DNA of 5,217 bases from Deltaproteobacteria bacterium (GTDB taxonomy: Bacteria; Myxococcota_A; UBA9160; SZUA-336): NCBI GenBank assembly GCA_030665705.1, contig DAOUZG010000158.1, positions 1 to 5,217 on the forward strand. The letters run 5' to 3'. The notes beneath the pieces were generated by a model. That model was not told the origin of the DNA. It did not search any database and was given only the letters and a program-made list of their open reading frames with translations. Shown in pieces: positions 1 to 5,217 of the stretch (position 1 is its first letter; each line of letters starts with the position of its first letter). The translations under genes and the position numbers were made by a program.

Positions 1-2528
1 ACGGGCGTCAGGTAGAGGTTCCGCTCGAAACCCGAGCTCTGCCGCGAGAACGCGAGTCCGCTGGCAAAGAGGCCGGCACGCCTCCACACGGCCGCCCCGA
101 CACGGATAGGCCCTTCTCCCGGTCGGGGATGAAACCGCGATACGAGCCGAGTCATGTTCGTTGGGTCGGCGTCGAGGTTCGCGTCGGATGCCACCCCTGC
201 GTCGAGCCCGTCCAGTAAGAAGTAGTCATCGTCTCCGGAGGCTGCACGCAGGGCCACGCCCAGCGCATAGTCGCTGCTGATGTCGCTCGCTCCGAACCCG
301 AGGTTGGGGTGGTGCGGGGACCCACTCACGAACATGGTGATCGCGAACCCGGTGGGCTTGTACTGAAGCGTGAGCATCTTGTGGGTCGGTTCGATCGGCT
401 CACCCTCATCATCCCGAATCACGTGCGTGATCGCGTGCTGGGCCTCGGCACGACTGATCGACACCGACGTGCTCCCGGTCACCAGAACCCCCTCACGCAC
501 GACCCAGACCGGGCGGATGGCCTCGACCCCGTTCGGGAAGAGCACCATGACGTCCAGGATCCCCGTTGAGACTTGAACATCGAACACCGGCACGCCCGGC
601 GACCCGATGAACCGGGCGAAGGACTCCCGGTTGTGCACCATGACGGCGATCGGAATCACGTCGAATTCGAGACGGAGCACGGGCGGCTGCTTCATGAATG
701 CAAACGGAATCCGCTGGACCTGCGACCCGGAATCGACGAGGACGGCACCCTCGTGTGCAAAGGGCAACGAACCGACGCCGGGGACGGTGGCGTTGTTCAC
801 CACCAGCTCGACGTCGACCATCGTGGACGTCCCGCTATTCAGGCTGAACTCGCTCGGCGTGAGATTCACCTGCACCCCCTCCGGTAGCTCGGTCACGCCG
901 AGGCTGTAGGAATGCGCGGCGTCGTCGCGGTTTCGGACTATCAGGGTCCGATTGACGACCCAGATCTCCTGAGTCAGATCGGAGTCGCCGAAGCTCAACG
1001 TGGCGGGCTCGAGGATCGTATGGGCCGCGGCCGCCGCCGGAATGTCGACTCGCCCTGCGCCGACCTCCATGACGCCCAGGGGGAGCTCCATCGCGTTGTT
1101 GACGAGAAGAGATTTGACCTCGGCAGGGGTCAGGTCGGGAGCGAGTCCCCGCACCAGAGCTGCGGAGCCGGAGACGTGGGGCGTCGCCATCGACGTGCCC
1201 GAGATGGCGATGTGGACCTGGTCGAGACAGGTGGGGCCGAGTCCGGTGCCTTCGGCACGCGTCGAGCAGATGGCCACACCCGGGGCAGCGATCTCGGGCT
1301 TGATCAGCAACGTGCGGTTGGCCGGCCCCCGCGAGCTGAAGGAGGCGCGCCGGTCGAAGTCGTCCGTCGCGCCCACCGTCAGCACCGACGGTGCAGCACC
1401 GGGTGTCAGGATCGTGAAAAAGCCCCCGGAGTTCCCGGCTGCGGCTACCACGACGGTGCCGGCTGCGATCGCGTTCTCCGCCGCCTGGGTGAGAGGACTG
1501 TCCTCCTCGGTGTCCTGCCCCCCCAGACTCATGCTGATCACGTCCGCACGGTCACTCGTGTCTCCGTCTCCGTCCGGATCGACCGCGCGCTCTATTCCCG
1601 CAATGACAACGGATCCGTCCCCGGACCCGGAGGCGTTCAGAACTTTGTAGGCCAGGAGCCGCGCTCCGGGGGCGACACCGCGCAGAACGGGGTGCGTACC
1701 GGCAGCGATTCCCGCGCAGTGCGTCCCGTGCCCGTTGTCATCCATCGGATCCGCATCGTTGTTGGAGAAGTCGAAGCCCCCGATCACCTTGCAGCCCGGC
1801 CCTATACAGCCACCGAGATCGGGATGGGTGTAGTCCACTCCCGTGTCGATGATCGCAATCACCATACCCTCGCCGGTGTACCCGTAGTCGCCCCAGACCT
1901 GGGGCGCACCGATGAGAGGAGCGCTGACGTCGAGCGTGGCCCGCACTTCCGGATCGGCATGAACCGCGCGTACGTCCGGCAGTCGGAGGATCTCCTCCTG
2001 TTCCGCTCGCGAGAGTGATGCCGCGAAGCCGTTGAACACCTTGGAGTACTCGCGGCGGATTACCTGGGACCGCAGGACCGCTCGGCCCCGCCTGCGTTCC
2101 GCGATCCCGACCACTTCCGAGCGAACACGCGCGTGCTCTGCGGCGAGCTGCTTTCTGGCCCAGGTCACCTCAGGGGCGCCCCGCCGTAGCCCACCGAGTC
2201 GTCGGATCGCCGCTCGCTTCAGAAGTGGTCGCGATCGTAGCTCGACGATCACGAGCTCGGGTTCATCCGAAATCACCTCGGTGACCACCCGGCGGGTCTC
2301 TCCGTCCCCCTCGATCCCCTGCACGACGACGGCGTCGGGCGCCAGAACCCGCTCTCGAGTTCCCTGGGGACCGGTCTCGATGAGAAGGAGTGGATCGCTC
2401 GCCGGCTCCGTCGCGCGGGCGAGCGACCAGCCAACAAGACAAACGCCGCTCGAGACCAACGCCAGGACGGCGAGAGTCGGGAGAATGCTCCGCTGCACGA
2501 GACGACCCGCCCGAGCCTGAGGCGGCAT
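1..2528 (-). CDS. Exported subtilisin-family (S8) serine protease, 3' end outside window
   Basis: Probable secreted endopeptidase. An uninterrupted frame of 842 codons runs from the ATG at 2526-2528 off the left edge without a stop. Residues 1-39 look like an export signal: arginines at 6, 9 and 13, a hydrophobic stretch at about 15-34, and a possible signal peptidase site after ALARA-like A37-R-A39. Residues about 88-198 match an inhibitor I9-type propeptide, with FNGFAASLS at 165-173. The catalytic domain has Asp228 (AIIDTGVD), His267 (NGHGTHCAG), oxyanion Asn366 (AAGNSG) and Ser446 (SGTSMATPHVSG), so the triad is intact. There is no room for a PA-domain insert. A DPDGDGDTSD loop (317-326) resembles calcium-binding inserts of some subtilases. 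Cysteine pairs C241/C246 and C421/C434 may form disulfides. Residues about 503-612 look Fn3-like, ending in RIPFAF; 613-842 are beta-rich and I do not recognise them. A GGAG sits seven bases upstream of the start. Family is certain; substrate is unknown. Confidence 0.95.
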   Translation of the reverse strand, partial: MPPQARAGRLVQRSILPTLAVLALVSSGVCLVGWSLARATEPASDPLLLIETGPQGTRERVLAPDAVVVQGIEGDGETRRVVTEVISDEPELVIVELRSRPLLKRAAIRRLGGLRRGAPEVTWARKQLAAEHARVRSEVVGIAERRRGRAVLRSQVIRREYSKVFNGFAASLSRAEQEEILRLPDVRAVHADPEVRATLDVSAPLIGAPQVWGDYGYTGEGMVIAIIDTGVDYTHPDLGGCIGPGCKVIGGFDFSNNDADPMDDNGHGTHCAGIAAGTHPVLRGVAPGARLLAYKVLNASGSGDGSVVIAGIERAVDPDGDGDTSDRADVISMSLGGQDTEEDSPLTQAAENAIAAGTVVVAAAGNSGGFFTILTPGAAPSVLTVGATDDFDRRASFSSRGPANRTLLIKPEIAAPGVAICSTRAEGTGLGPTCLDQVHIAISGTSMATPHVSGSAALVRGLAPDLTPAEVKSLLVNNAMELPLGVMEVGAGRVDIPAAAAAHTILEPATLSFGDSDLTQEIWVVNRTLIVRNRDDAAHSYSLGVTELPEGVQVNLTPSEFSLNSGTSTMVDVELVVNNATVPGVGSLPFAHEGAVLVDSGSQVQRIPFAFMKQPPVLRLEFDVIPIAVMVHNRESFARFIGSPGVPVFDVQVSTGILDVMVLFPNGVEAIRPVWVVREGVLVTGSTSVSISRAEAQHAITHVIRDDEGEPIEPTHKMLTLQYKPTGFAITMFVSGSPHHPNLGFGASDISSDYALGVALRAASGDDDYFLLDGLDAGVASDANLDADPTNMTRLVSRFHPRPGEGPIRVGAAVWRRAGLFASGLAFSRQSSGFERNLYLTP

Positions 2529-2535
2529 TTTGCGT

Positions 2536-2539
2536 CTCC
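2536..2539 (-). promoter_or_regulatory. Ribosome binding site of the S8 protease
   Basis: On the minus strand GGAG lies seven bases before the ATG at 2526-2528. It supports this start, which also puts a complete export signal at the N-terminus. Confidence 0.6.
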
Positions 2540-2718
2540 AAGTCTGCGGGAAAAAGGAACTTTATGGATTCTTGCACGGGTCTGCCGGCGCTGTCATCCC
2601 CTATGTCGTAAAGATGGTCACCGGTCCGACCACTGATCCTCGTAGGAGGAAGCTCTCTTGCAATGAGGCTGTAAGGAGTTTTGTGATTGCTTCGCTGGGG
2701 TCGACTTTGATGCTACTA

Positions 2719-2733
2719 GAGAGTTGAACTCTC
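2719..2733. repeat. Perfect 7-base dyad, operator-like or small hairpin
   Basis: GAGAGTT-G-AACTCTC is a perfect inverted repeat around one central base. As RNA it could form a five-base stem with a five-base loop. No T-run follows on either strand, so an intrinsic terminator is unlikely. Its place 190 bases upstream of the protease fits either a regulator binding site or a 3' hairpin of the cysteine-rich gene's transcript. Confidence 0.45.
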
Positions 2734-2741
2734 GTTGCTAC

Positions 2742-2757
2742 ACGTCGCCACGTCGCC
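2742..2757. repeat. Short tandem repeat, two copies of ACGTCGCC
   Basis: The eight-base unit ACGTCGCC occurs twice head to tail, followed by a partial third copy (AC). It lies just downstream of the cysteine-rich gene's stop and next to the dyad. It could be simple slippage or part of a binding site; nothing further can be said. Confidence 0.5.
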
Positions 2758-2788
2758 ACAGGGAGAAGGGCCGACTCCGCCCCGTCAG

Positions 2789-3946
2789 TTAGCGGGATTC
2801 ATGCGGGATGCGCTCCTGCAGCTCCTCTAGCGGCACCTCGAGGATTCCCACGTCGGCATCTGGACCGAGCGGGATCGGAAGCACGGGTACGCCGCGGCAG
2901 TGGCCATCCACGCAGAGCCCTCGTTGGAACATACAGAGCGGAATGGCTCTCGGGCAGCCGTCCTCGAGGTAGGTCGAGCAGATACGCTCGTCGAGGCGAC
3001 GCACGATCTTCCCGACACGGTGCCGATAACGCCGGTTCACCCAGGCGCCGCACGTTCCCTGGCACTCGGTGCTCGTGTTTGCGAGCGCGCACTCGCGGTG
3101 CGCCTCGCAACGGCTCGCCCTCTTCACTAGATCTTCGATCCTTCCGGTGACCGTCCGGCGCCGCTCCTCACAGGTCGGCCCGTCGCAGCGGGGCACGCAG
3201 ACCGAGAAGACGCAGTCGTCGCACCCCGGACAGCTCGACACGCAGACGCAGCGCTCGTCGCGCCCACAGCTCGTCTCCGAATCACACCGGTACGGGACCG
3301 GCGCTCCCTCCGGGATGCAGACCGCGGGACCGCAGTCCTCGCAGAACTTGCAGCTCGCTGTGCACGAGCAGACGCGCCCCTCCCCGCAGACGTCCGCGGA
3401 AAGACCATCCCTGCCGCACAGCCACACCTCTTCGCTGCAGCGTTCCTCGCACCGATCGAACCTCGGGACGTCGTCGCACCGGGTTCCCTCGGGGCACTCC
3501 TCCCCGATACAGCAGGAGACGGGGAAGTCGGACGGGGCCATCAGACGGTCGCCGTGCTGGCAGAACGCTCCAGGCGGGCACGGGTCCCGCTCGCAGCAAT
3601 AGATGGGGGCGAAGCCCGCGAGGCAGCGGCCTTCGAAGCAGCCGAGCCCGGGCGGGCACTCACACGCCGTGCGGCACTCGGGCCCACCATCCGGGACGCA
3701 TACCCACACGGCACAGTCCAGACAGGTCGGACAGCTCGGGACGCACTTACAGCTGGAGCCGGGGGGACACGGATCGATGGGAGTGGCCGCTTCCAGACTG
3801 ATCACCGGGAAGGGGCGGCAGATGGAAATGGGCGGCTCGCAAACCGGAGCGTACGCCGGGATGCCGCTCTCCTGGGCGCCGGCCGTCCCGGCGAGCATCC
3901 AGCCGAACCCCAAGAGCCACACGACCCATACTCTTCTCGTCTTCAT
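2789..3946 (-). CDS. Exported cysteine-rich protein with three seven-cysteine modules, function unknown
   Basis: A 385-residue protein of unknown function. Residues 1-24 are a clear Sec signal: KTRR, then a hydrophobic VWVVWLLGFGWML core, then a cleavage site after TAGA. There is no lipobox, so it should be released into the periplasm or outside. It has 51 cysteines. Residues 60-85, 187-212 and 227-252 share the exact pattern C-x5-C-x-C-x3-C-x2-C-x2-C-x4-C-[VI]-P. The CPxGxxC-like opening of these modules also occurs alone at 97-103, and after a CC pair at 117-129 and 145-157. Residues about 259-350 form a different basic domain with nine more cysteines, followed by a cysteine-free, partly acidic tail (351-385). 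The start is supported by GGAGG seven bases upstream; the stop is TAA. The gene is 98 bases downstream of rsgA and 260 upstream of a secreted protease. Disulfide bonding is inferred. Possible roles include binding, protease inhibition or a surface or appendage function, but none is shown. Confidence 0.85.
   Translation of the reverse strand: MKTRRVWVVWLLGFGWMLAGTAGAQESGIPAYAPVCEPPISICRPFPVISLEAATPIDPCPPGSSCKCVPSCPTCLDCAVWVCVPDGGPECRTACECPPGLGCFEGRCLAGFAPIYCCERDPCPPGAFCQHGDRLMAPSDFPVSCCIGEECPEGTRCDDVPRFDRCEERCSEEVWLCGRDGLSADVCGEGRVCSCTASCKFCEDCGPAVCIPEGAPVPYRCDSETSCGRDERCVCVSSCPGCDDCVFSVCVPRCDGPTCEERRRTVTGRIEDLVKRASRCEAHRECALANTSTECQGTCGAWVNRRYRHRVGKIVRRLDERICSTYLEDGCPRAIPLCMFQRGLCVDGHCRGVPVLPIPLGPDADVGILEVPLEELQERIPHESR
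3191..3268 (-). repeat. Seven-cysteine module, copy 3 (residues 227-252)
   Basis: Cysteines 227, 233, 235, 239, 242, 245 and 250 have the same spacing as copies 1 and 2, with core SCPGCDDC and end CVP. It starts 40 residues after copy 2 starts, while copies 1 and 2 start 127 residues apart. Confidence 0.8.
3311..3388 (-). repeat. Seven-cysteine module, copy 2 (residues 187-212)
   Basis: Cysteines 187, 193, 195, 199, 202, 205 and 210 have exactly the spacing of copy 1. It shares the SCxxCxDC core and the closing C-[VI]-P. Confidence 0.8.
3692..3769 (-). repeat. Seven-cysteine module, copy 1 (residues 60-85)
   Basis: Cysteines 60, 66, 68, 72, 75, 78 and 83 follow C-x5-C-x-C-x3-C-x2-C-x2-C-x4-C, ending in VP. 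It opens with CPPGSSC and contains SCPTCLDC. The repeat is clear in protein, less so in DNA, which suggests old duplication. Confidence 0.8.
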
Positions 3947-3953
3947 CGGAGCC

Positions 3954-3958
3954 CCTCC
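3954..3958 (-). promoter_or_regulatory. Ribosome binding site of the cysteine-rich gene
   Basis: GGAGG on the minus strand lies seven bases before the ATG at 3944-3946. It is the strongest Shine-Dalgarno match in the window and settles this start, which also gives a complete signal peptide. Confidence 0.75.
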
Positions 3959-3990
3959 GCGAGAGCTAGCCGAACCCTGCCCTGCTCCCC

Positions 3991-3996
3991 ATTTAA
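3991..3996 (-). promoter_or_regulatory. Possible -10 element upstream of the cysteine-rich gene
   Basis: TTAAAT on the minus strand stands out in the GC-rich gap (3947-4044) between rsgA and the cysteine-rich gene, 45 bases before the ATG. No good -35 hexamer lies 16-18 bases upstream, so it may be chance. The gap also holds a GCGGT/ACCGC inverted repeat just past the rsgA stop, with no T-run after it. The gene may therefore have its own promoter or be read through from rsgA. Confidence 0.25.
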
Positions 3997-4044
3997 CCGT
4001 TCAGTGGCCCCGAGGTTGCGCGATGTGGCGGTGGCCGGGGACCG

Positions 4045-4956
4045 CTACCGGGGGCTTTGCCTGCGGATCTCCTCGACCAGCTTCTGGTAGCTCGCGTGCC
4101 GCGGAGCGGGCAGGTCCCCCGATTCCACCGCCCGGCGAACCGCACACTCCGGCTCCTGGTCGTGGCGGCAGTCCCGGAAGTGGCAGTCGGGCGCAACGCG
4201 GGCGATTTCTGGATAGACGCGATCGAGGAACTGCGGGTCGATGGGACCCGTCGCAACCTCCCGGACCCCCGGGGTATCGACGACGATCGCCTCTCCGGGG
4301 AGCCGGAGGAGGGCCGCGCGGGCGGTCGTGTGGCGCCCCTTGCGCCTCCGGGCGGAGACCTCGCGCGTCTCGAGCCGGAGCTCCGGATCGAGGGCGTTGA
4401 GGAGAGATGATTTTCCGACTCCGCTCGGGCCGGCAAGCACGGTCCGGGTGCCGACCAGGTGCGCCCGAAGAGCTTCGAGCCCCTCCCCGGTCTCCGCCGA
4501 CACCGCGCAGATCGGCACGACGGCCTCGAACCCGCGGATCTCCTCTGGAAGAGGCTCCCCGTGGCAGAGGTCAATCTTGTTCACCGCCAGGAGCGCCTCG
4601 AGTCCGCCCGCAAATGCTGCCAGCAGGAACCGATCGACGAAGCCGGGGCTGAATCGGGGCTCGGCAACGGACATGACGATGGCGAGGACATCCATGTTGG
4701 CCGCAATCACGTGCTCCCGTCGAGGATCATCGCGCGGTCGTTGGCGGGCGAGCTGGGTGCGACGCGGCATCAGCTCGAGCACGATCCCCCGATCCGAGTC
4801 GAACGTCACCTCGTCCCCGACTGCGAGCGCGAGCTCCCGTACCGCGTGCCGCCCTACCAGCCTGAGCTCCACGACCTGCTCCCGGTGGGCCACCTCGCAG
4901 CCGCCCCGGAAGACCGTGATCACGATCCCGACGGGCGGCGCATCCCCCCGGCTCAT
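4045..4956 (-). CDS. rsgA: Ribosome small subunit-dependent GTPase RsgA
   Basis: A cytosolic GTPase that in known family members helps late maturation of the 30S ribosomal subunit; it was formerly called YjeQ or EngC. The protein has 303 residues, a normal family length. Residues about 1-63 form the OB-fold region. The GTPase motifs are in the circularly permuted order typical of the family: G4 NKID at 126-129, SAETG at 153-157, the P-loop GPSGVGKSSL at 176-185, the switch region KGRHTT at 206-211 and G3 DTPG at 227-230. The C-terminal zinc site C258-x4-C263-x-H265-x5-C271 is complete. The open frame extends further upstream (to 5157), but the ATG at 4954-4956 is the better start: GAGGA lies seven bases before it, the OB fold begins there, and the extension would lie wholly inside the preceding gene. 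It overlaps that gene's stop as ATGA, which suggests translational coupling. Nothing looks damaged. Confidence 0.97.
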   Translation of the reverse strand: MSRGDAPPVGIVITVFRGGCEVAHREQVVELRLVGRHAVRELALAVGDEVTFDSDRGIVLELMPRRTQLARQRPRDDPRREHVIAANMDVLAIVMSVAEPRFSPGFVDRFLLAAFAGGLEALLAVNKIDLCHGEPLPEEIRGFEAVVPICAVSAETGEGLEALRAHLVGTRTVLAGPSGVGKSSLLNALDPELRLETREVSARRRKGRHTTARAALLRLPGEAIVVDTPGVREVATGPIDPQFLDRVYPEIARVAPDCHFRDCRHDQEPECAVRRAVESGDLPAPRHASYQKLVEEIRRQSPR

Positions 4957-5217
4957 CGCTCCGTCCTCGCCCGCTCCACGAGCCAGTCGAACAGCCGCCG
5001 CTGGAGCGGCTCCGCCTCCACCTGCAGCTCGGGGTGCCACTGAACGCCCACGGTGAGGGGGTGGCCTTCGTAAACCAGACCCTCGAGCACGCCATCGGGG
5101 GCGTACGCGATCGGCCGCAGCCCCCGGCCGAGCTTGCCGACTTCCTGGTGGTGCCACGAGCAGACCTCGACCCGTCGTTCCCCGTAGATCTCGGCAAGCG
5201 GTCCTTCCGGGTCGAGC
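4953..5217 (-). CDS. C-terminal part of a gamma-glutamyl-GABA hydrolase-like (peptidase C26) glutamine amidotransferase, 5' end outside window
   Basis: Only the last 87 codons are present, from 5216 down to the TGA at 4953-4955. The fragment carries the end of a class I glutamine amidotransferase fold. It has SWHHQEV (residues 20-26 of the fragment), which matches the HHQ-V segment typical of PuuD-like enzymes, then PDGVLEGL, and then GVQWHPE (57-63), whose His and Glu are the second and third members of the Cys-His-Glu triad. The nucleophile cysteine would lie upstream, outside the window. Family members hydrolyse gamma-glutamyl amides such as gamma-glutamyl-GABA in putrescine breakdown. The substrate here is unknown, and other class I amidotransferases remain possible. 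It overlaps rsgA by four bases. Family assignment is good from the paired motifs; the precise function is uncertain. Confidence 0.85.
   Translation of the reverse strand, partial: LDPEGPLAEIYGERRVEVCSWHHQEVGKLGRGLRPIAYAPDGVLEGLVYEGHPLTVGVQWHPELQVEAEPLQRRLFDWLVERARTER

Larger units (their letters stand above)
2529..2788 (-). promoter_or_regulatory. Intergenic region upstream of the protease, probable promoter region
   Basis: These 260 bases separate the cysteine-rich gene's stop from the protease start and are visibly less GC-rich than the coding sequence around them. No gene is convincing on either strand. On the minus strand ATGACA (TTGACA-like, 5 of 6) is followed after 18 bases by AAGAAT (4 of 6 to TATAAT), a weak promoter candidate close upstream of the protease. 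A further CATAAA lies slightly downstream of it. The region also contains a 15-base dyad, a short tandem repeat and a small TCCTC/GAGGA inverted repeat at 2637-2650. The size of the gap suggests that the protease has its own promoter. That is inference; no promoter can be fixed from sequence alone. Confidence 0.35.

Noticed and set aside
912..2018. 368-codon plus-strand open frame
   Set aside because: It lies wholly antisense to the protease catalytic domain, whose motifs are intact. Its translation is rich in Arg, Gly and Asp with no recognisable motif, as expected of a shadow frame in GC-rich DNA.
2518..2528. Lipoprotein signal in the protease N-terminus around Cys30
   Set aside because: The residues before Cys30 (SSGV) do not fit a lipobox, which needs a small residue at -1 and usually Leu at -3.
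2530..2727. 65-codon plus-strand open frame in the gap upstream of the protease, starting with TTG
   Set aside because: It is outside other genes and has a GAGG seven bases before the TTG, so it was considered. It has a rare start codon, its upstream signal lies inside the protease gene, and the product is not recognisable. Evidence is too thin to call.
2719..2733. Intrinsic terminator for the cysteine-rich gene
   Set aside because: The inverted repeat allows only a five-base stem and no T-run follows it on the minus strand.
3603..4400. 265-codon plus-strand open frame spanning the rsgA 3' end and the cysteine-rich gene 5' end
   Set aside because: It is antisense to two well-supported genes and the gap between them, with a Pro/Arg/Gly-rich low-information translation.
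4957..5157. Upstream in-frame extension of rsgA giving a 370-residue protein
   Set aside because: The added 67 residues are Arg/Ala/Gly-rich, lie inside the amidotransferase gene and resemble no RsgA N-terminus. The ATG at 4956 has a fitting ribosome binding site.

Overview
The window is GC-rich and compactly coded. All four genes I can support lie on the minus strand, so transcription runs from high to low coordinates. Two of the genes encode proteins with export signals (a multidomain subtilase and a very cysteine-rich protein), and RsgA shows the source is a bacterium. Together these suggest a GC-rich Gram-negative of the myxobacterial/deltaproteobacterial type or an uncultured relative. 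That placement is inference from style only; there is no rRNA or other strong lineage marker.

Layout in transcription order. (1) 4953-5217: the last 87 codons of a class I glutamine amidotransferase-like hydrolase of the gamma-glutamyl-GABA hydrolase (peptidase C26/PuuD) type, whose start lies outside the window. (2) 4045-4956: rsgA, the ribosome-biogenesis GTPase, overlapping the previous gene by the four bases ATGA, so the two are probably translated as one unit. (3) After a 98-base gap, 2789-3946: an exported 385-residue protein with 51 cysteines (about 13%). It carries three copies of a strictly spaced seven-cysteine module and a different cysteine-containing C-terminal domain. (4) After a 260-base gap, 1-2528: a large exported subtilisin-family (S8) protease with propeptide, an intact Asp/His/Ser triad and a long beta-rich C-terminal extension that runs off the window.

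The first two genes are cytosolic housekeeping or metabolic functions. The last two both work outside the cytoplasm and rely on cysteines that are probably disulfide-bonded. Whether the cysteine-rich protein is a substrate, inhibitor or partner of the protease cannot be told from sequence; adjacency and shared export are the only hints. The 260-base gap upstream of the protease is less GC-rich and holds a near-perfect dyad and a short tandem repeat, so it is the most likely regulatory region here.

No tRNA, rRNA, CRISPR array, insertion sequence or phage gene is visible. The long plus-strand open frames are antisense shadows of the four genes. The least explained item is the cysteine-rich protein; I see no clear evidence of a wholly new multigene system.
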